A stretch of DNA of 64,000 nucleotides, from positions 75,666,324 to 75,730,323 of the forward strand of contig CP092874.1 in NCBI GenBank assembly GCA_030710605.1. The letters run 5' to 3'. Origin of the DNA: Cordylochernes scorpioides (lineage: Eukaryota > Arthropoda > Arachnida > Pseudoscorpiones > Chernetidae). The notes beneath the pieces are model-generated. The model had not been told where the DNA came from. It ran no database searches and saw only the letters and a program-made list of their open reading frames with translations. A program made the translations under genes and the position numbers. Positions 52,131 through 63,208 of this stretch are shown here, one piece after another. The stretch's first letter is position 1. Each line of letters opens with the position of its first letter.

Positions 52131-52408
52131 TATTGTTTTGTGCTTGTTATTAAAGTTTAAAACACATTTAAACTTTATATTGATACGTGCTGTGAACATC
52201 TCAAAATTATTATTCTCATATTTAATTTTTCATAGAACTTTATTCCAATAATCATCATCACTTAGCTTTGTTTACATGACGACCTTATGCAAAAAAAAGG
52301 AGACGTTGGTTAAAAATAAAAACTAACGAGACATACATTCTTGATTATTTATTTCCTTTACATTAAAAATAGCTATAAAAGAAAAACTTACATACATCCG
52401 CTACATAC

Positions 52409-52740
52409 TTGGCGCAGCCGGCAGGATATTCGAAAGAAAATTAAAAAGGTAAATTTTTAATCAAAAGATTATATATTTCAAATTTAAATAACTCATTTAG
52501 AAACATCTTTATTTTTATAATGGCAAATTTACATAGATTTGAAAAATATTCTGGCAGTAAGAATAATATAAAAATTGAAAGTTGGATTAAGTTGTATGAA
52601 GTAGAAAATTTAAAAGCAAACGATGAAGAAAAAATACACAATCTTATCTACTACACTGGTGTCCAAAAAATAAGAAACTTAGCTAATATTGAAATTTCTC
52701 AAAAGCTAATTTATCAACAAATATAAAATTTAGTATACAA
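52409..52740 (+). pseudogene. Second gypsy element in the opposite orientation: PBS and gag start only
   Basis: TGGCGCAGCCGGCAGGAT at about 52410 resembles the tRNA-Ser-type primer site of gypsy-group elements. A gag N-terminus follows at 52520-52726 (LHRFEKYSGSKNNIKIESW, DEEKIHNLIYYTG). It ends after 68 codons, with the minus-strand gypsy pol beginning about 170 bp later. Fragment joined to the other element. Confidence 0.65.
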
Positions 52741-52897
52741 ATAGTTTAAACTATGGAGAATTTTACTAGCTATTTAAAAATTAAAAAAATATTTGAAATT
52801 ATGAAATATGCAAATTATTACCAACATACCCAAAGCTAAGGTTCCAGATCTTAAAGAAATAAGATATTAATAGGGAGTATTTTTTTTTCATGAACAT

Positions 52898-53905
52898 TTA
52901 AAGTTCTGGAAATGAAACACACATGCCTTCCTTCCCATCCTTCAAATGTGAAAGGGTTGCTCCTTTTCCCACCTGACTTGCATCACAAGAAAGAATCAAA
53001 GGAAAATTTAGGGAATAATGCGATAAAAATGTGGTCACATCTAATACATTTTTACAGGAATTGAAAGATCCATCTGTCTCAACATTCCAAGACCATTTCA
53101 CATTCTTTTTTAATAGGTTGTATAAAGGATATGCTAAATCTAAAAGATTTGGCAAAAATTTACTATAAAATGACAAAAATCCAAGGAAGCTTTTTAATTC
53201 AGTTATATTCTTAGGAAATGGACAATATTTTATGCAAGCTAGCTTGTCCTTCAAGGGATATATACCAAAACCATTAATTGTATGTCCAAGATATTCAATC
53301 TCATTTTTAACAAATAAGCACTTATTTTTGTTCATCGTAAAATTATTTTCTTTAAGAATATTAAGTGTTCTCTTAAGAATATCTAAATGGTTTTCCAAAT
53401 TCTCTGATGCAATAAGAATATCATCAAAATAAATGTAAACATCAATGATTCCCGAGAAGAAGGATTCTATTGTCTTCTGAAATATTTCAGAAGCAGTCTT
53501 TATACCAGAAGCCAAACGATTATATTTATATAAACCTTTGCGGGTGGAAACAACCAAATACTTCTTTGAAATATCATCCATCTCAATTTGATGGTAAGCC
53601 TTTGACAAATCTAATTTAGTAAATAATTTTTTTCCTTGAAAATTACTTAAGACTGAATCAATGTTAGGGATAGGATATTTAACATCCTCCAAGTAAGGAT
53701 TTAAACTATTTTAAAAATCAGCGCAAAGTCTAATTTGACATCTGGTTTTGCAACACAAACAAGTGGTGAAGCACCCTCACTTCTATCTATAGGAGACAAA
53801 ATATTTAAATAAACCAATTTATCAATTTCATCTTCCACTAGTTGTTTTAAGGCAAAAGGAACTTGTCTGAACTTGTAAAACTTTGGGATAAAGCCAGCCC
53901 TTACA
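52898..53905 (-). pseudogene. Gypsy reverse transcriptase and start of RNase H
   Basis: 53905-53700 carries the RT N-terminus in broken frames (YKFRQVPFALKQ, EGASPLVCVAKPDV). 53692-52898 is open: FTKLDLSKAYHQIEMD (motif A), DVYIYFDDILIASEN (motif C), FLGFLSFYSKFLPN and LILSCDASQVGKGATLSH (RNase H Asp). A frameshift near 53700 separates the parts, and the ORF ends within RNase H. Confidence 0.85.
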
Positions 53906-54427
53906 TCAAGATGGCATTTGATACCTTATAATAGGGCCAGATTTGTATTCAATAATGGATTTATAATAATTTATGAGTGACTCAACATTAAAAGAGTTCA
54001 ATATATGTAAAGAATTGAAATAAATATTAAAAAAACTAAGGAAATCTCTTCCTAAAAGAAATTTAGAGAAATTTAAATCAGTTATGAGTATATCAATCAC
54101 CCTAGAAACATTTCTAAATTTTATTTCAAATTTAGCCTTGCCTAAAATAGGTATTTTAGAACCACTATAGCCTGTTAAGATGGTATCACATTTGTTTAAC
54201 CCAATATTTTCAAAATATTTAAAGTAAACACATTTAGTTAAAGTAGTAATGGCTGCACCAGTATCAATTTCAGCTAAAAGTTCAATCTCATTTACATACA
54301 CAGTTTCAGTTAAAGGAGGATGAAAATTTATATTATACAATGACAAACTATTTTGAGAATTTGAAGGATTATTAACATTAGGGTGCGACTTAAATTTATT
54401 AAAATTATTTTTAGAATTTATAGGCAA
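53906..54427 (-). pseudogene. Gypsy aspartic protease
   Basis: AEIDTGAAITTL is the retropepsin active-site motif and LLGRDFLSFF the conserved C-terminal loop. 174 codons, in a different frame from the RT part. Placed between gag and RT as expected. Confidence 0.85.
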
Positions 54428-54440
54428 ATTATGGTCAGAC

Positions 54441-55140
54441 TTAAAGTCTTTTTTTTTTATAACATATTGTGGATATATGGCCTAATTTACCACAAACTTT
54501 ACAAGTAGCAGATTTAAAGAAACAATTATAATGAAGATGGTTAGTCTTACCACAGTGTTTACAGGTATTATTAATGGCGTGAAGATACTGTGGAGACTGA
54601 TGGGCATTTTCGGATCCTTTGATATTATGTAGCTCATTATCCGCTGATTCCGCAGACAGAGCTATGTCTACTGCACCATCAAAAGTTAAGTTTTCTTCTT
54701 GTAGGAGTTTCTTTTGGGTAGATGAATCAATGATGCCAGCAACAAATCTGTCACGTAAGGATTTTGTAAAAAATCTCCAAAAGAACACTTTTGAGCTTGG
54801 TCTTTTAGGCGTATCATATATTTAGAAATAGTTTCTCCAGACTTTTGATTCATTTTCTGAAATATAATTCTTTCATATATTATATTAGTTTTTGGATTAA
54901 AATGTTTTAATAAGATCATACATAATTTATCAAAAGGAACTTGAGCAACTTCTTCTGGAAAAACTAAATTTCGCAAGATACTAAAATATTTAGGGCCTAT
55001 ACTTGAAATAAGAAATGGCGTCTTAAAATCTTCCTTTGTTTTAGAAATTAACATAAATTGTTTTAAGCGATATATATAATTTTCCACATTTTCTAAATTT
55101 TAATCAAATTTCTCAAACGTACCTGAAGACATATTTGAAG
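54441..55140 (-). pseudogene. Gypsy gag with two CCHC zinc knuckles
   Basis: 55087-54686 is a gag core (MENYIYRLKQFMLIS, KNPYVTDLL-like C-terminal helix). 54788-54441 continues in a shifted frame with LRDRFVAGI, CKHCGKTNHLHYNC and CKVCGKLGHISTIC (both CX2CX4HX4C). The frameshift lies at about 54760. A TAA near 55103 separates the first codons at about 55135. Confidence 0.85.
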
Positions 55141-55540
55141 TATAATTTCTTCTGCCCAATCAATTTCTTTGTTCTTTAAAAAAATTCGCTTTTCCTCGTC
55201 GCCAGTTGTTTTGTGCTTGTTATTAAAGTTTAAAACACATTTAAATTTTATATATTTTATTCAATTAGGATCAAAATTACATAAACATCACATTTAATTA
55301 TATATCATCACAAACAATTATATATCATAACTACATAACATCAAGCCAAACCATTTTCAGTTTTGTTTTCGTCACCGGTCCAATATTTTTATTTTCACAG
55401 ACTAAATTATGAGATTAATTTATAAATGAAAAATATGCAAAACAAATAAACAACTATATACATCACGTATTTCCACTATATAAGAAATTTATATCATAAT
55501 GGAACAATTAATTATACTATATATAAATCAGTTAGGAATA

Positions 55541-56040
55541 CAGTCGACTCTCCTATAACGCGAGTTTTTACAACGCGATTTCGCACAACGCGATAAAAAA
55601 AAATTGCGACAAATTTATTTATACAACGCGAATTTTCGTATAACGCGTTATAAAATAAAATTCGGAAATTCCCATATTGACAACTGTACAATACATTTAA
55701 TTTTTATGCACACGCGTTTAGATATTAAATTAGAATTTACATGTAAATATTTTGCAAATATAAAAAATTACGAAACTTGTGCTCCCCAGGCATGATGAAT
55801 AAAGTTGGAAAAAAATAAAAATTGAAAAGGAGATATACTGTATCATGTAAAAATGTATTGTATAAAATGATGTATATAGGAAAATAATTAAATACTAAAA
55901 CAAAACTAAATGTTATATTATTTTATATGCAAATGTATATAAAAAAACAACACAAATTACGTAGTGAATAAACTTTAATTCCTATAACGCAATTTCATAC
56001 AACACGGAACACATTAATCGCGTTATAGGAGAGTGTACTG
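55541..56040. mobile_element. Pogo/Tigger-type MITE (500 bp)
   Basis: CAGTCGACTCTCCTATAACG at the left and CGTTATAGGAGAGTGTACTG at the right, flanked by TA on both sides. Further ACAACGCGATTT-like internal repeats near each end. No transposase. The TIR is of the same kind as the Tigger copy 0.5 kb away but not identical (CTCCTATAACG against CTCGTTATAACG), so a different source is likely. Confidence 0.88.
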
Positions 56041-56119
56041 TAAATACAATAGTGCAATAAAAATAGATAACAGAATCAATTGGCGATTCGTTATAGAAGA
56101 AAATCGTACTAATAATTCG

Positions 56120-56345
56120 TTTGGAAACGCATTTAACATGTTAAGCGTATTTACGCAAGTTTGGCCTTAAATACCCATTTCTTGGTTTCTCAAGAAGCCT
56201 CTGGGACCAAAAATATTTTTGGTCGCAGTGGTACAGCCTACTCCACGCTGACGAGCGCCAACAGCGCGAAACGCGTTCCTGGATGGCTTTTCTTGATTTA
56301 TCAAGAAATTGGGTTGGCCAAATATCAGGGAACAGGCTAAATCAG
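56120..56345 (+). repeat. Fold-back family C member carrying a hammerhead
   Basis: GGCCTTAAATACCCATTTCTTGG at 56163 faces CTTGATTTATCAAGAAATTGGG and TTGGCCAAAT at 56291-56322. Inside are a small hairpin (GACCAAAAATATTTTTGGTC) and the hammerhead at 56242-56284. Same layout as 9424-9832 and 49260-49440. Confidence 0.7.
56242..56284 (+). ncRNA. Hammerhead ribozyme, near-complete
   Basis: CTGACGA 56248-56254; stem II GCGC (56255-56258)/GCGC (56264-56267), loop CAACA; GAA 56268-56270; stem III the palindrome ACGCGT (56271-56276); cleavage-site T 56277. Stem I TCCACG (56242-56247) with CCTGGA (56278-56283), five of six pairs with one C/C mismatch. All invariant core bases are present. Stem III has no loop, so only a dimer could fold properly. 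Confidence 0.75.
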
Positions 56346-56550
56346 ATGGCGCTGTGGGGGCGCTGCTTGCGAGTTAAATCTACAAATCTGCAAATAACTC
56401 TAAGGATATTCAAGATATTCAAGAAATTATTTTTCAGAAACCTTCCCAGTACTATACTAAATAACTTCCCAAAGTTTCATGGCGTTCCAATGAGTGGTTT
56501 GGTCAGGCATAAAGGACAGACACACACACACATACATTCATTTATATATA

Positions 56551-58601
56551 CAGTCTACTCTCGTTATAACGCCACCATCCGGATTTTGCAAAAAAGCGGC
56601 GTAAGGTGAGGGTGGCGTTGTATCGAACACACACGTTTAAAATGTGAAATTCAAAGATACAATAAATCATTTATAACAATTACTAATAACAATTTATACT
56701 CTAAGTCAATATATAGAATGCCGACATTAAATAATTAATATGATAAATAGAAAGCATTAATTTATAATTCATCATAAAAAAAGTAATTACATTTTCTCAA
56801 AAGAAGTCTGTGATCCCAACTTGTCTTTTCTCTCCCTAACTTATGGCATAGACACGGCGTAACAAACCCGCAGATAGATTGACATCGTCAGATGCTGCTC
56901 TCTTGGAGTGCTCAAGAAACAACAAAACTATCTCAGCAGCTGTTCTGGCTTCCCATAACGATGGTAGGCGCGGAGTCACTTGTTGCATCATCATCCTCGC
57001 CAAGTTCTTCTTTCGCTGTAACAGTGGACACCAGAAAATTGTCATCTGTTGGCTTCACTACCGCCTCCTGGGAATCATCAACCAGTTGAAACTCCCTTTC
57101 AGTCATCAAATTCTCTGGTGTAATAGCGAAGATGTCGCGAATGCGATTGAGCAGATTTCCATAATTAAGAGGCTCAACTGCAGCAGTAGAAGTGAAGCGA
57201 ATGCCTGTGTGATTCAGCAGTTGCCCAACAGAATCCCAAGCCATTTTACAATAGCGCACAGCGTAATCCAGACGTAATTCTGTGGGTAGATGGGCATCCG
57301 CCAATTCCACCTTTTTCTGGAGTTGAAACTTGCGATATTGAGCCTTGAAACTTTTGATGATGCTGTGTGTTTGTTGCTGAGACCATCATTAGGGATGCAG
57401 TGAGACGTAGCGTTATCTAACAACAGTAGGATACGACGTCCTTCAGAGTCAAGCTGCTTGTTGAACTGCAGTAGCCATTCTTGAAAGATGCTAGAGGTCA
57501 TCCATGCTTTGCTGTTAGGTGTGTAAGTGCAGTAGAAGTGTGGATTAAAGTTTCTGAAGCATCGAGGCTTTACCGATTTTCCAATAATCAGCAATCGCCG
57601 CTTGTCTGTTCCAGTAGAGTTGCAGCACAGTAGAACAGTGATTCGTTGCTTCATCCTTTTGACACCACGGCAGTTTTCATCTTTGTTAGCAAGTGTTCGG
57701 TCAGTAATGAGCTGAAAAAATAATCCTGTTTCGTCTGCATTGTATATGTTGGCTGGGTCATATCCGGAGTTCGTCAGCATACTGTTCAAATTTGTAAGGT
57801 GTTCATCAATAAAAAGCTGGAGAAATCGATGCGCTTTCCCCACAGAGCCGTCGTTGCGAAATATGGAATCTCCCTTTAAATCGCTGCAGCCACCCACTGC
57901 TGTACTTGAAATTTTCTGGTACGTCCAACTGCCCGCCAAGTTTTTTTGCCTTTTCTCTTAGGAGGTCATCAGTAATAATAATATTATTGGCACGCTTTTG
58001 GGTAAACCAGTTGAAGAGAGCGTCTTCCAAGTCACTAAATTTTCCGACACTTTGAAGAACCAACAGTATAATTTTCCCACTTCTCAGCCTGAGTGAGAAT
58101 ATCACGGACAGTTGTTCGTGGAAGTGAGAAACGCTCTCCAATCTCATTCTTCGACATCGTAGGGTTATTTCTTGCCAACTGGCATATCTCCTTCTTTTCA
58201 ATGGTGATCGATTCACGTTTACGCTTTTGGGAACTCATGATACGACAATAAGGTTGTTGTGTTGACGTTAGCAAAGGATGAAGCGACTGTATATGTCCCA
58301 GGCACAAGAAGGAAATGGGTCTGCTGGCTGTTCACACAATCTGTTGTGTCAACAGCAGGCAAAGTCCGGTGCCGCTGGCGGAAAAAAATGCAGATAGGAA
58401 AAGGGGAGGGGGAGACGTTGTGAGCGGCGCTATAACGAGTGTTTTTTGCTACTTGGGATACGAGAAATCAGCGGCGGAAGGCGAACAGCGAGGGAGTGGC
58501 GTTATATTGAGAAAAATACATTGATGTCGATTGGGACAAAACGAAAAAGCGGCGTGAGGCGAGGGTGGCGTTATATCGAGTGGCGTTATAACGAGAGTAG
58601 A

Positions 58602-58604
<3 letters not shown>
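56551..58604 (-). mobile_element. Tigger (pogo-superfamily) DNA transposon, 2054 bp
   Basis: Ends CAGTCTACTCTCGTTATAAC at 56551 and, reversed, the same at 58604, with TA on each side. A subterminal block GGCGTAAGGTGAGGGTGGCG is mirrored at the other end. The transposase lies on the minus strand. Confidence 0.93.
56836..58238 (-). pseudogene. Tigger transposase, four frameshifts and loss of the third catalytic residue
   Basis: ATG at 58238: SSQKRKRESITIEKKEICQL, MSKNEIGERFSLPRTTVRDI (N-terminal CENP-B-type HTH). After a frameshift: NWFTQKRANNIIITDDLL and GWLQRFKGRFHI (second DNA-binding domain). After another: YNADETGLFFQLI (first Asp) and ILLLLDNATSHCIPNDGLSN (second Asp). The segment that should carry FLPPN and the third Asp is missing: the reading moves from GLSN to IIKSFKAQYRKFQL in another frame, implying a deletion of about 20 codons near 57380. 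The C-terminal part (ELADAHLPTE, KMAWDSVGQLLNHTG) follows. About 465 residues in all if joined. Inactive. Confidence 0.88.

Positions 58605-58650
<46 letters not shown>
58605..58650. repeat. TA microsatellite at the Tigger target site
   Basis: About 22 TA repeats directly abutting the transposon end, in line with TA-target insertion into or beside a TA run. Confidence 0.85.
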
Positions 58651-59986
58651 TACATATTAAAATAAAAAAGGCATTTCCTGACCACGAGCACATGTGGTCA
58701 CCTGACCCACTTGTCTTTTATTTTTTTCTATTGTTGGCTTATTGTTGGCTATTTGTTTTTTTTATACACATATATATATGTGTTGTAAACCCGGGTAAGC
58801 CAACAAGTGAGTTGGAAGCAGTCGGGGTTGAGTGGCAAGGCGTGCAGAGTGGGAAGTCCGCACGGGACAGTAAGGACAAAGTTTGGGATCAAAAGACGCG
58901 CTCTCTCAGTACGTCTCAAGTGGCACCAGAACCAGGGGGAAGTTGAGGATTAACAGAGGAAAGCTCGGCGTCCAGCCTGAAGCCGCGGGGACCGTCGTGA
59001 GATAATCATGGCCTAGAACTGAGCGGCCTGTCCCAAAATATCCACTGTAACCTAACTAACTGTCAACATCCGTACCAACGCCCCTTTTTTGTCCCTCCCT
59101 GGATCCCCCGAGTGTCCGGTGGCAAGCTGGTGTCACTTTGAGACGACTAGAAAAGACGTCATACTTTATTACTTACATATCTCATTGTTTAAATTACGAT
59201 ATATATATCTGTGAAAATGATAAAAAATAATAAAAAAGGTCAGGTGTTGATATTGAAAATAAAAAAAGACATATCCTGACCAATAACATGAGCGTTTTCT
59301 AGATGGCAGAGCGCCATCTAGTGGTGCAGAGATTAACAAAACGTTGATATAGTGTTTACCCTGATATTTGACGAACCAATTTTCTTGATGAATCAATAAA
59401 AGCCAATTCTTAAAATTTTAAAATTGAGTTTTATAAGTATTTATAAATATATATGTTGCAATATATTCCAATATATATATTCCCATGTGTTATATAGTTA
59501 TAGTGAAATTACCAAATTGACAAAATAAAATTTCTAGTGAATGACCGCCGGCGCCAGGACAGGAAAAGGTCCAAAAACATGTCGGGGTTCCCAGGTGTGC
59601 CCTCTGTTTGCTCAAACAGATTAGCCCGCTTTGAGACACGATGATTGACAGACCCCTCTCTACAGATCTGCCCTGACCGTCGTCGGCTACACTTACTCTC
59701 TCGCCATCTCTATGGTGACATCCAACATGCCTTGTCCTTTTGTGTAATTCATTTCACACCTTGAAACCACTCTAAACATTGTGGCCACCACGACTGCAAC
59801 CAACATGCCACACTAATGACATACAACAGAATAACAAAACTACATTACTAAATATATATTTTTGAAAACCCGTTAGGTTGACTTTATTGACATTATCTTT
59901 GGAAAATAATGTATATTTCTCTAAAAATGTTACATTTGTGTCGGTGGGTAGGTGTAAAAAACTGTAAAAACTAACGATATATACAT
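58651..59986. other. Unannotated; GC-richer blocks at 58780-59150 and 59540-59820
   Basis: Two GC-richer blocks without domain-bearing ORFs. They might be remnants of LTRs or an untranslated leader of the downstream gypsy element, but no repeat pair or primer site was found. A self-complementary CAGAGCGCCATCTAG block sits near 59308. Confidence 0.35.
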
Positions 59987-60373
59987 GTGTATAAATATCT
60001 GAAATTAACTCGTGCTGAAATTAATTGTGCGGAAAATGAGCTTTACTTAAAAAAAGCTCCTATGAAGGAAGAACTCTGTTCATTAGACACCTTTCGCACT
60101 TTAGAAGAAAACATTATTCCACCCAACTCAATCAAGCAAATAACTGTTGTCTGTAGCGACATTACGGGAGTTCAAGAATTTGCGATTACTTGCTCTAAAG
60201 CTCGTACTTTGGATAAAGAAATAATTATTCCGGCCTCCGTTGTCAGTCTCAACCATGAAAGGAGCAAGGTTTGGATGGCGAATGGGAGTGACTTTGCAAA
60301 GATCATTCCTGTAGGGATGAAAGTTGCTGAACTATCTCTCATAGACAGCAGTCATTTATGCGGCATAGATTGA
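59987..60373 (+). pseudogene. Gypsy pol: region between protease and RT
   Basis: LEENIIPPNSIKQITVVCSD and ISLNHERSKVWMANGS-like residues are typical of the spacer after the protease, where a beta-rich domain precedes the RT. Ends at TGA near 60372. The protease D-T/S-G motif is not included. Confidence 0.6.
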
Positions 60374-60412
60374 GGCAATGATGATTTTGAGAAGAATGAA
60401 AATAGATGCACT

Positions 60413-61188
60413 GTGGACTTGGATAAACTTGTGACCCTTATAGATACTGATATATCCAATGAAGATAGAGTGAGACTGTTGTATGTTTTTAGGAGATACA
60501 CAGATCTATTTGAATTTCAAAAAGCGAACCTTAAAACTTCATCATTGAAAGTTAAACTTCGCATTGATACAGGAGATCATGCCCCTATTAAGCAACACCC
60601 ATATAGAGTGTCACCAAAAAAAAAGAAGTGTTATTCAGACAGAAGTGGACAATATGCTTAAACTGGAAATAATTCAACCATCGGATAGTCCCTGGTCCTC
60701 TCCTGTTGTCTTAGTTAAAAAGAAAGATGGAACCTGGAGATTCTGTGTGGACTACCGCCGATTAAACAAAATAACCAGAAGAGATGTACACCCGTTACAC
60801 AGAATTGATGACACTTTGGACTCGTTGAGGGGTGCTTCCATATTCTCCACAATGGATTTGAATTAGGGGTATTGGCAGATAGAGGTTGATGAGACCGATC
60901 GCTGAGACTGCTTTTGTGACTCCTGATGGCCTCTTTGAGTTTAAAGTAATGCCCTTTGGTTTATGTAACGCCCCCGCGACCTTTGAGCGAATTATGGATA
61001 ATCTCCTACGAGGACTCAAATGGACCATCTGTCTCTGCTACTTAGATGACATCATAGTATTTTATAAATCTATGGACGAACATCTACAACGTCTGGAAAT
61101 GGTGTTAAGTTGTTTTGCAAAAGCGGGCCTCAAAATTAATTCGGATAAATGTAATTTTTTTTTGTTGATAGTCAAATATAAGTGCTAA
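60413..61188 (+). pseudogene. Gypsy reverse transcriptase
   Basis: 60413-60661 has YTDLFEFQKANLKTS and [11 protein letters not shown]. The frame shifts at the A run near 60620 to [20 protein letters not shown] and [20 protein letters not shown]. Motif A TMDLN is followed by TAG at 60864. After another shift 60886-61188 has KVMPFGLCNAPATFERIMD (motif B) and LCYLDDIIVFYKS (motif C). A T run near 61150 breaks the end. Confidence 0.87.
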
Positions 61189-61690
61189 GACACTTAATTG
61201 ATAGAGATGGTATTTATCCTGACCCGGAAAAAGTAGAAGCTGTGATTGATTTTCCAAGACCAAAAAATGTATCAGAAGTCAGAAGCTTTTTGGGTCTCTG
61301 CTCCTACTACCGCCGATTCATTAAGAGATTTGCTAAATATCAGGACCGCTAAACGAACTACTAAGGAAGGGGAAATATTCATATGGACTGATAGTCAGGA
61401 AGCTTCGTTTAATCAGTTGCAGTCGGCATTGACTTCTGAACCCGTTTTAGGTCACTTTTATGAGACTGCACCAATATACGCTCATACCGATGCGAGTGGC
61501 TATGGTGTCGGTGCTGATTTGGTACAACTAAAGGATGGATGTGAAAAACCAATTGCCTATGCATCCCGAACTCTATCTAAAGCTGAGAGAAACTATACAA
61601 CAACTAAAAAGGAATGTTTGGCCGTAATTTGGTCCATCAACAAATTTCGACCTTGCCTGTTTCGACCGCCCTTTTTCTATCGTGACTGAC
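61189..61690 (+). pseudogene. Gypsy RT connection and RNase H
   Basis: RHLIDRDGIYPDPEKVEAV, EVRSFLGLCSYYRRFIKRFA in one frame, then after a shift IWTDSQEASFNQLQSAL, AHTDASGYGVGA (catalytic Asp), KPIAYASRTLSKAERNYTT and KECLAVIW (Glu). Ends at TGA 61687-61689, where the third Asp motif (VTDHHSL) continues in another frame. Confidence 0.87.
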
Positions 61691-61745
61691 CATCATTCCT
61701 TGTGCTGGCTATCAAATTTGAAAGACCCGTCTCGCAAGATGGGCT

Positions 61746-63139
61746 TTGCGACTTCAGGAGTATGAAGTCACCGTTTGCTATAAAAACGGTCGCAAGCACA
61801 AAGACGCTGACTGCCTTTCCAGAAGCCCATTACCTGACACTTCGGAAGAAACAGAAAGAGATATACCTTCCTTGACAATATTTACTGAGGTAGAAAAGGA
61901 ACAAAAACTAGATCCTTCATTGGCAAAGATGATGAAAAACTGTGATGACCCGAATTTTAAGAGATTTGCGATTATGAATAGAATACCTTACAAGAAAAAT
62001 TATGATCCTTTAGGACGACCTTGGTTGTTAGTGGTTCCAAAGTCCTTATGTTTGGAGGTGCTTAGATCATTTCATGGCGCCCCTACAGCCGGACATCTAG
62101 GGTTTGCCAAAACATATGACAGGATACGCAGACGAATTTATTGGCCTGGTCTCTTCAGAGGTGTTCGAAATTATGTCGGACATTGCAGAGAATGCCAACG
62201 GCGCAAAAGCACACCTCAACTACCACCTGAAAATCTTAAACCCATAATTTCCTCCTCAACTCCCTTCCAGAAAATAGGTATAGACTTGTTGGGTAGATTC
62301 CCTTTGTCTAGAGATGGCAACCGTTGGGTGATCGTTTTTGACTGATTACCTTACCAAGTACGTAATAACGAAAGCACTACCGACCGGAGGAGCTGTTGAA
62401 ATAGCAAATTTTGTATTGAACGATATTATACTCAAGCACGGAGCTCCTAGAGAAATGATAACGGACCGAGGACGCTCGTCTCAATCGAAGCTCGTAAACG
62501 AATTAACTAGAATGTGTGGAATGTCTCAGTACTTTACAACGACCTATCACCCACAGACCAACGGCCTGGCCGAGAGATTAAATAAGACCCTAGGATACAT
62601 GTTATCGATGTACGTTGATGTCGAGCAGAAGAATTGGGACTCTATTTTACCGTTCGTTACTTTCGCATATAATGCGGCTAAACAAGAAACCACTGGGTTT
62701 TCACCATTCTATTTAGTTCATGGACGAGAGGCGGAAACAATGCTGGAGACTCTATTACACTACCAGCCAGTTTATGAAAACGACGAATATCTGAGCCAGT
62801 TAATTATAGACGCCGAAGACGCCCGACAACTAGCCCGCTTACACACCCTTAGAATTCAGGACATTGATAAGAGACGGTACGAATCAAGATATAGGCCTGT
62901 TTATTACAACGTCGGCGACCTGGTCTGGATCTTCACACCCGTGCGTAAAGTCGGCTTATTCGAAAAGTTTTTTTAAAAAAATATTTCGGTCCATACAAGA
63001 TAACTAAAAATATTTCGGACGTTAACTATGAAGTAATGACAGTGGACGAATCTAGCAGGAGGAAGAGGTCCAAAGATGTAGTTCATGTTTTGCGGATGAA
63101 ACCCTACAAAGATCCTGGACAACAGAACAGTGACGTTTA
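61746..63139 (+). pseudogene. Gypsy integrase with zinc finger and GPY/F-like C-terminus
   Basis: 61746-62345: HKDADCLSRSPLP, then the HHCC finger (AGHLGFAKTYDRIRRRIYWP, CRECQRRK) and FQKIGIDLLGRFPLS (first Asp), stop at 62343. 62338-62976: KHGAPREMITDRGRSSQS (second Asp) and HPQTNGLAERLNKTL (Glu), so D-D-E is complete but in two frames. An A run at 62970 shifts the frame; the last part reads KYFGPYKITKNISDVNYEVM and VLRMKPYKD, ending at TAA near 63137. Confidence 0.87.
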
Positions 63140-63208
63140 AATATACGGACTTCCTTTATATTTCGTAAGTAAAAACATTGGGACGCTGTTCTCCTGGGGA
63201 AGGAAATC

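Larger units (their letters stand above)
52133..55540 (-). mobile_element. Ty3/gypsy element on minus strand, broken and partly overwritten
   Basis: TGTTTTGTGCTTGTTATTAA occurs at 52133 and 55207 in the same orientation, marking the LTR 3' ends (minus sense) at the two sides. Only about 45 bp of the left one match; beyond that another element begins. At the right side a primer-binding-like TGGCGACGAGGAAAAGC follows the LTR end (minus strand). Coding order on the minus strand is gag, protease, RT, start of RNase H; integrase is missing. The right LTR is cut by the MITE at 55541. Confidence 0.8.
59987..63208 (+). mobile_element. Ty3/gypsy element on plus strand, pol region, broken
   Basis: Order: protease-RT linker, RT, RNase H, integrase with GPY/F-type C-terminus. 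Gag and protease active site are missing, so the left side is truncated. Several frameshifts and one or more nonsense codons. A purine-rich GGGGAAGGAAATC ends at 63208, and the next bases TGTCACGAAATTGG could begin the 3' LTR. Confidence 0.88.

Noticed and set aside
53232..53432. Plus-strand open frame in the gypsy pol
   Set aside because: Antisense shadow of the reverse transcriptase.
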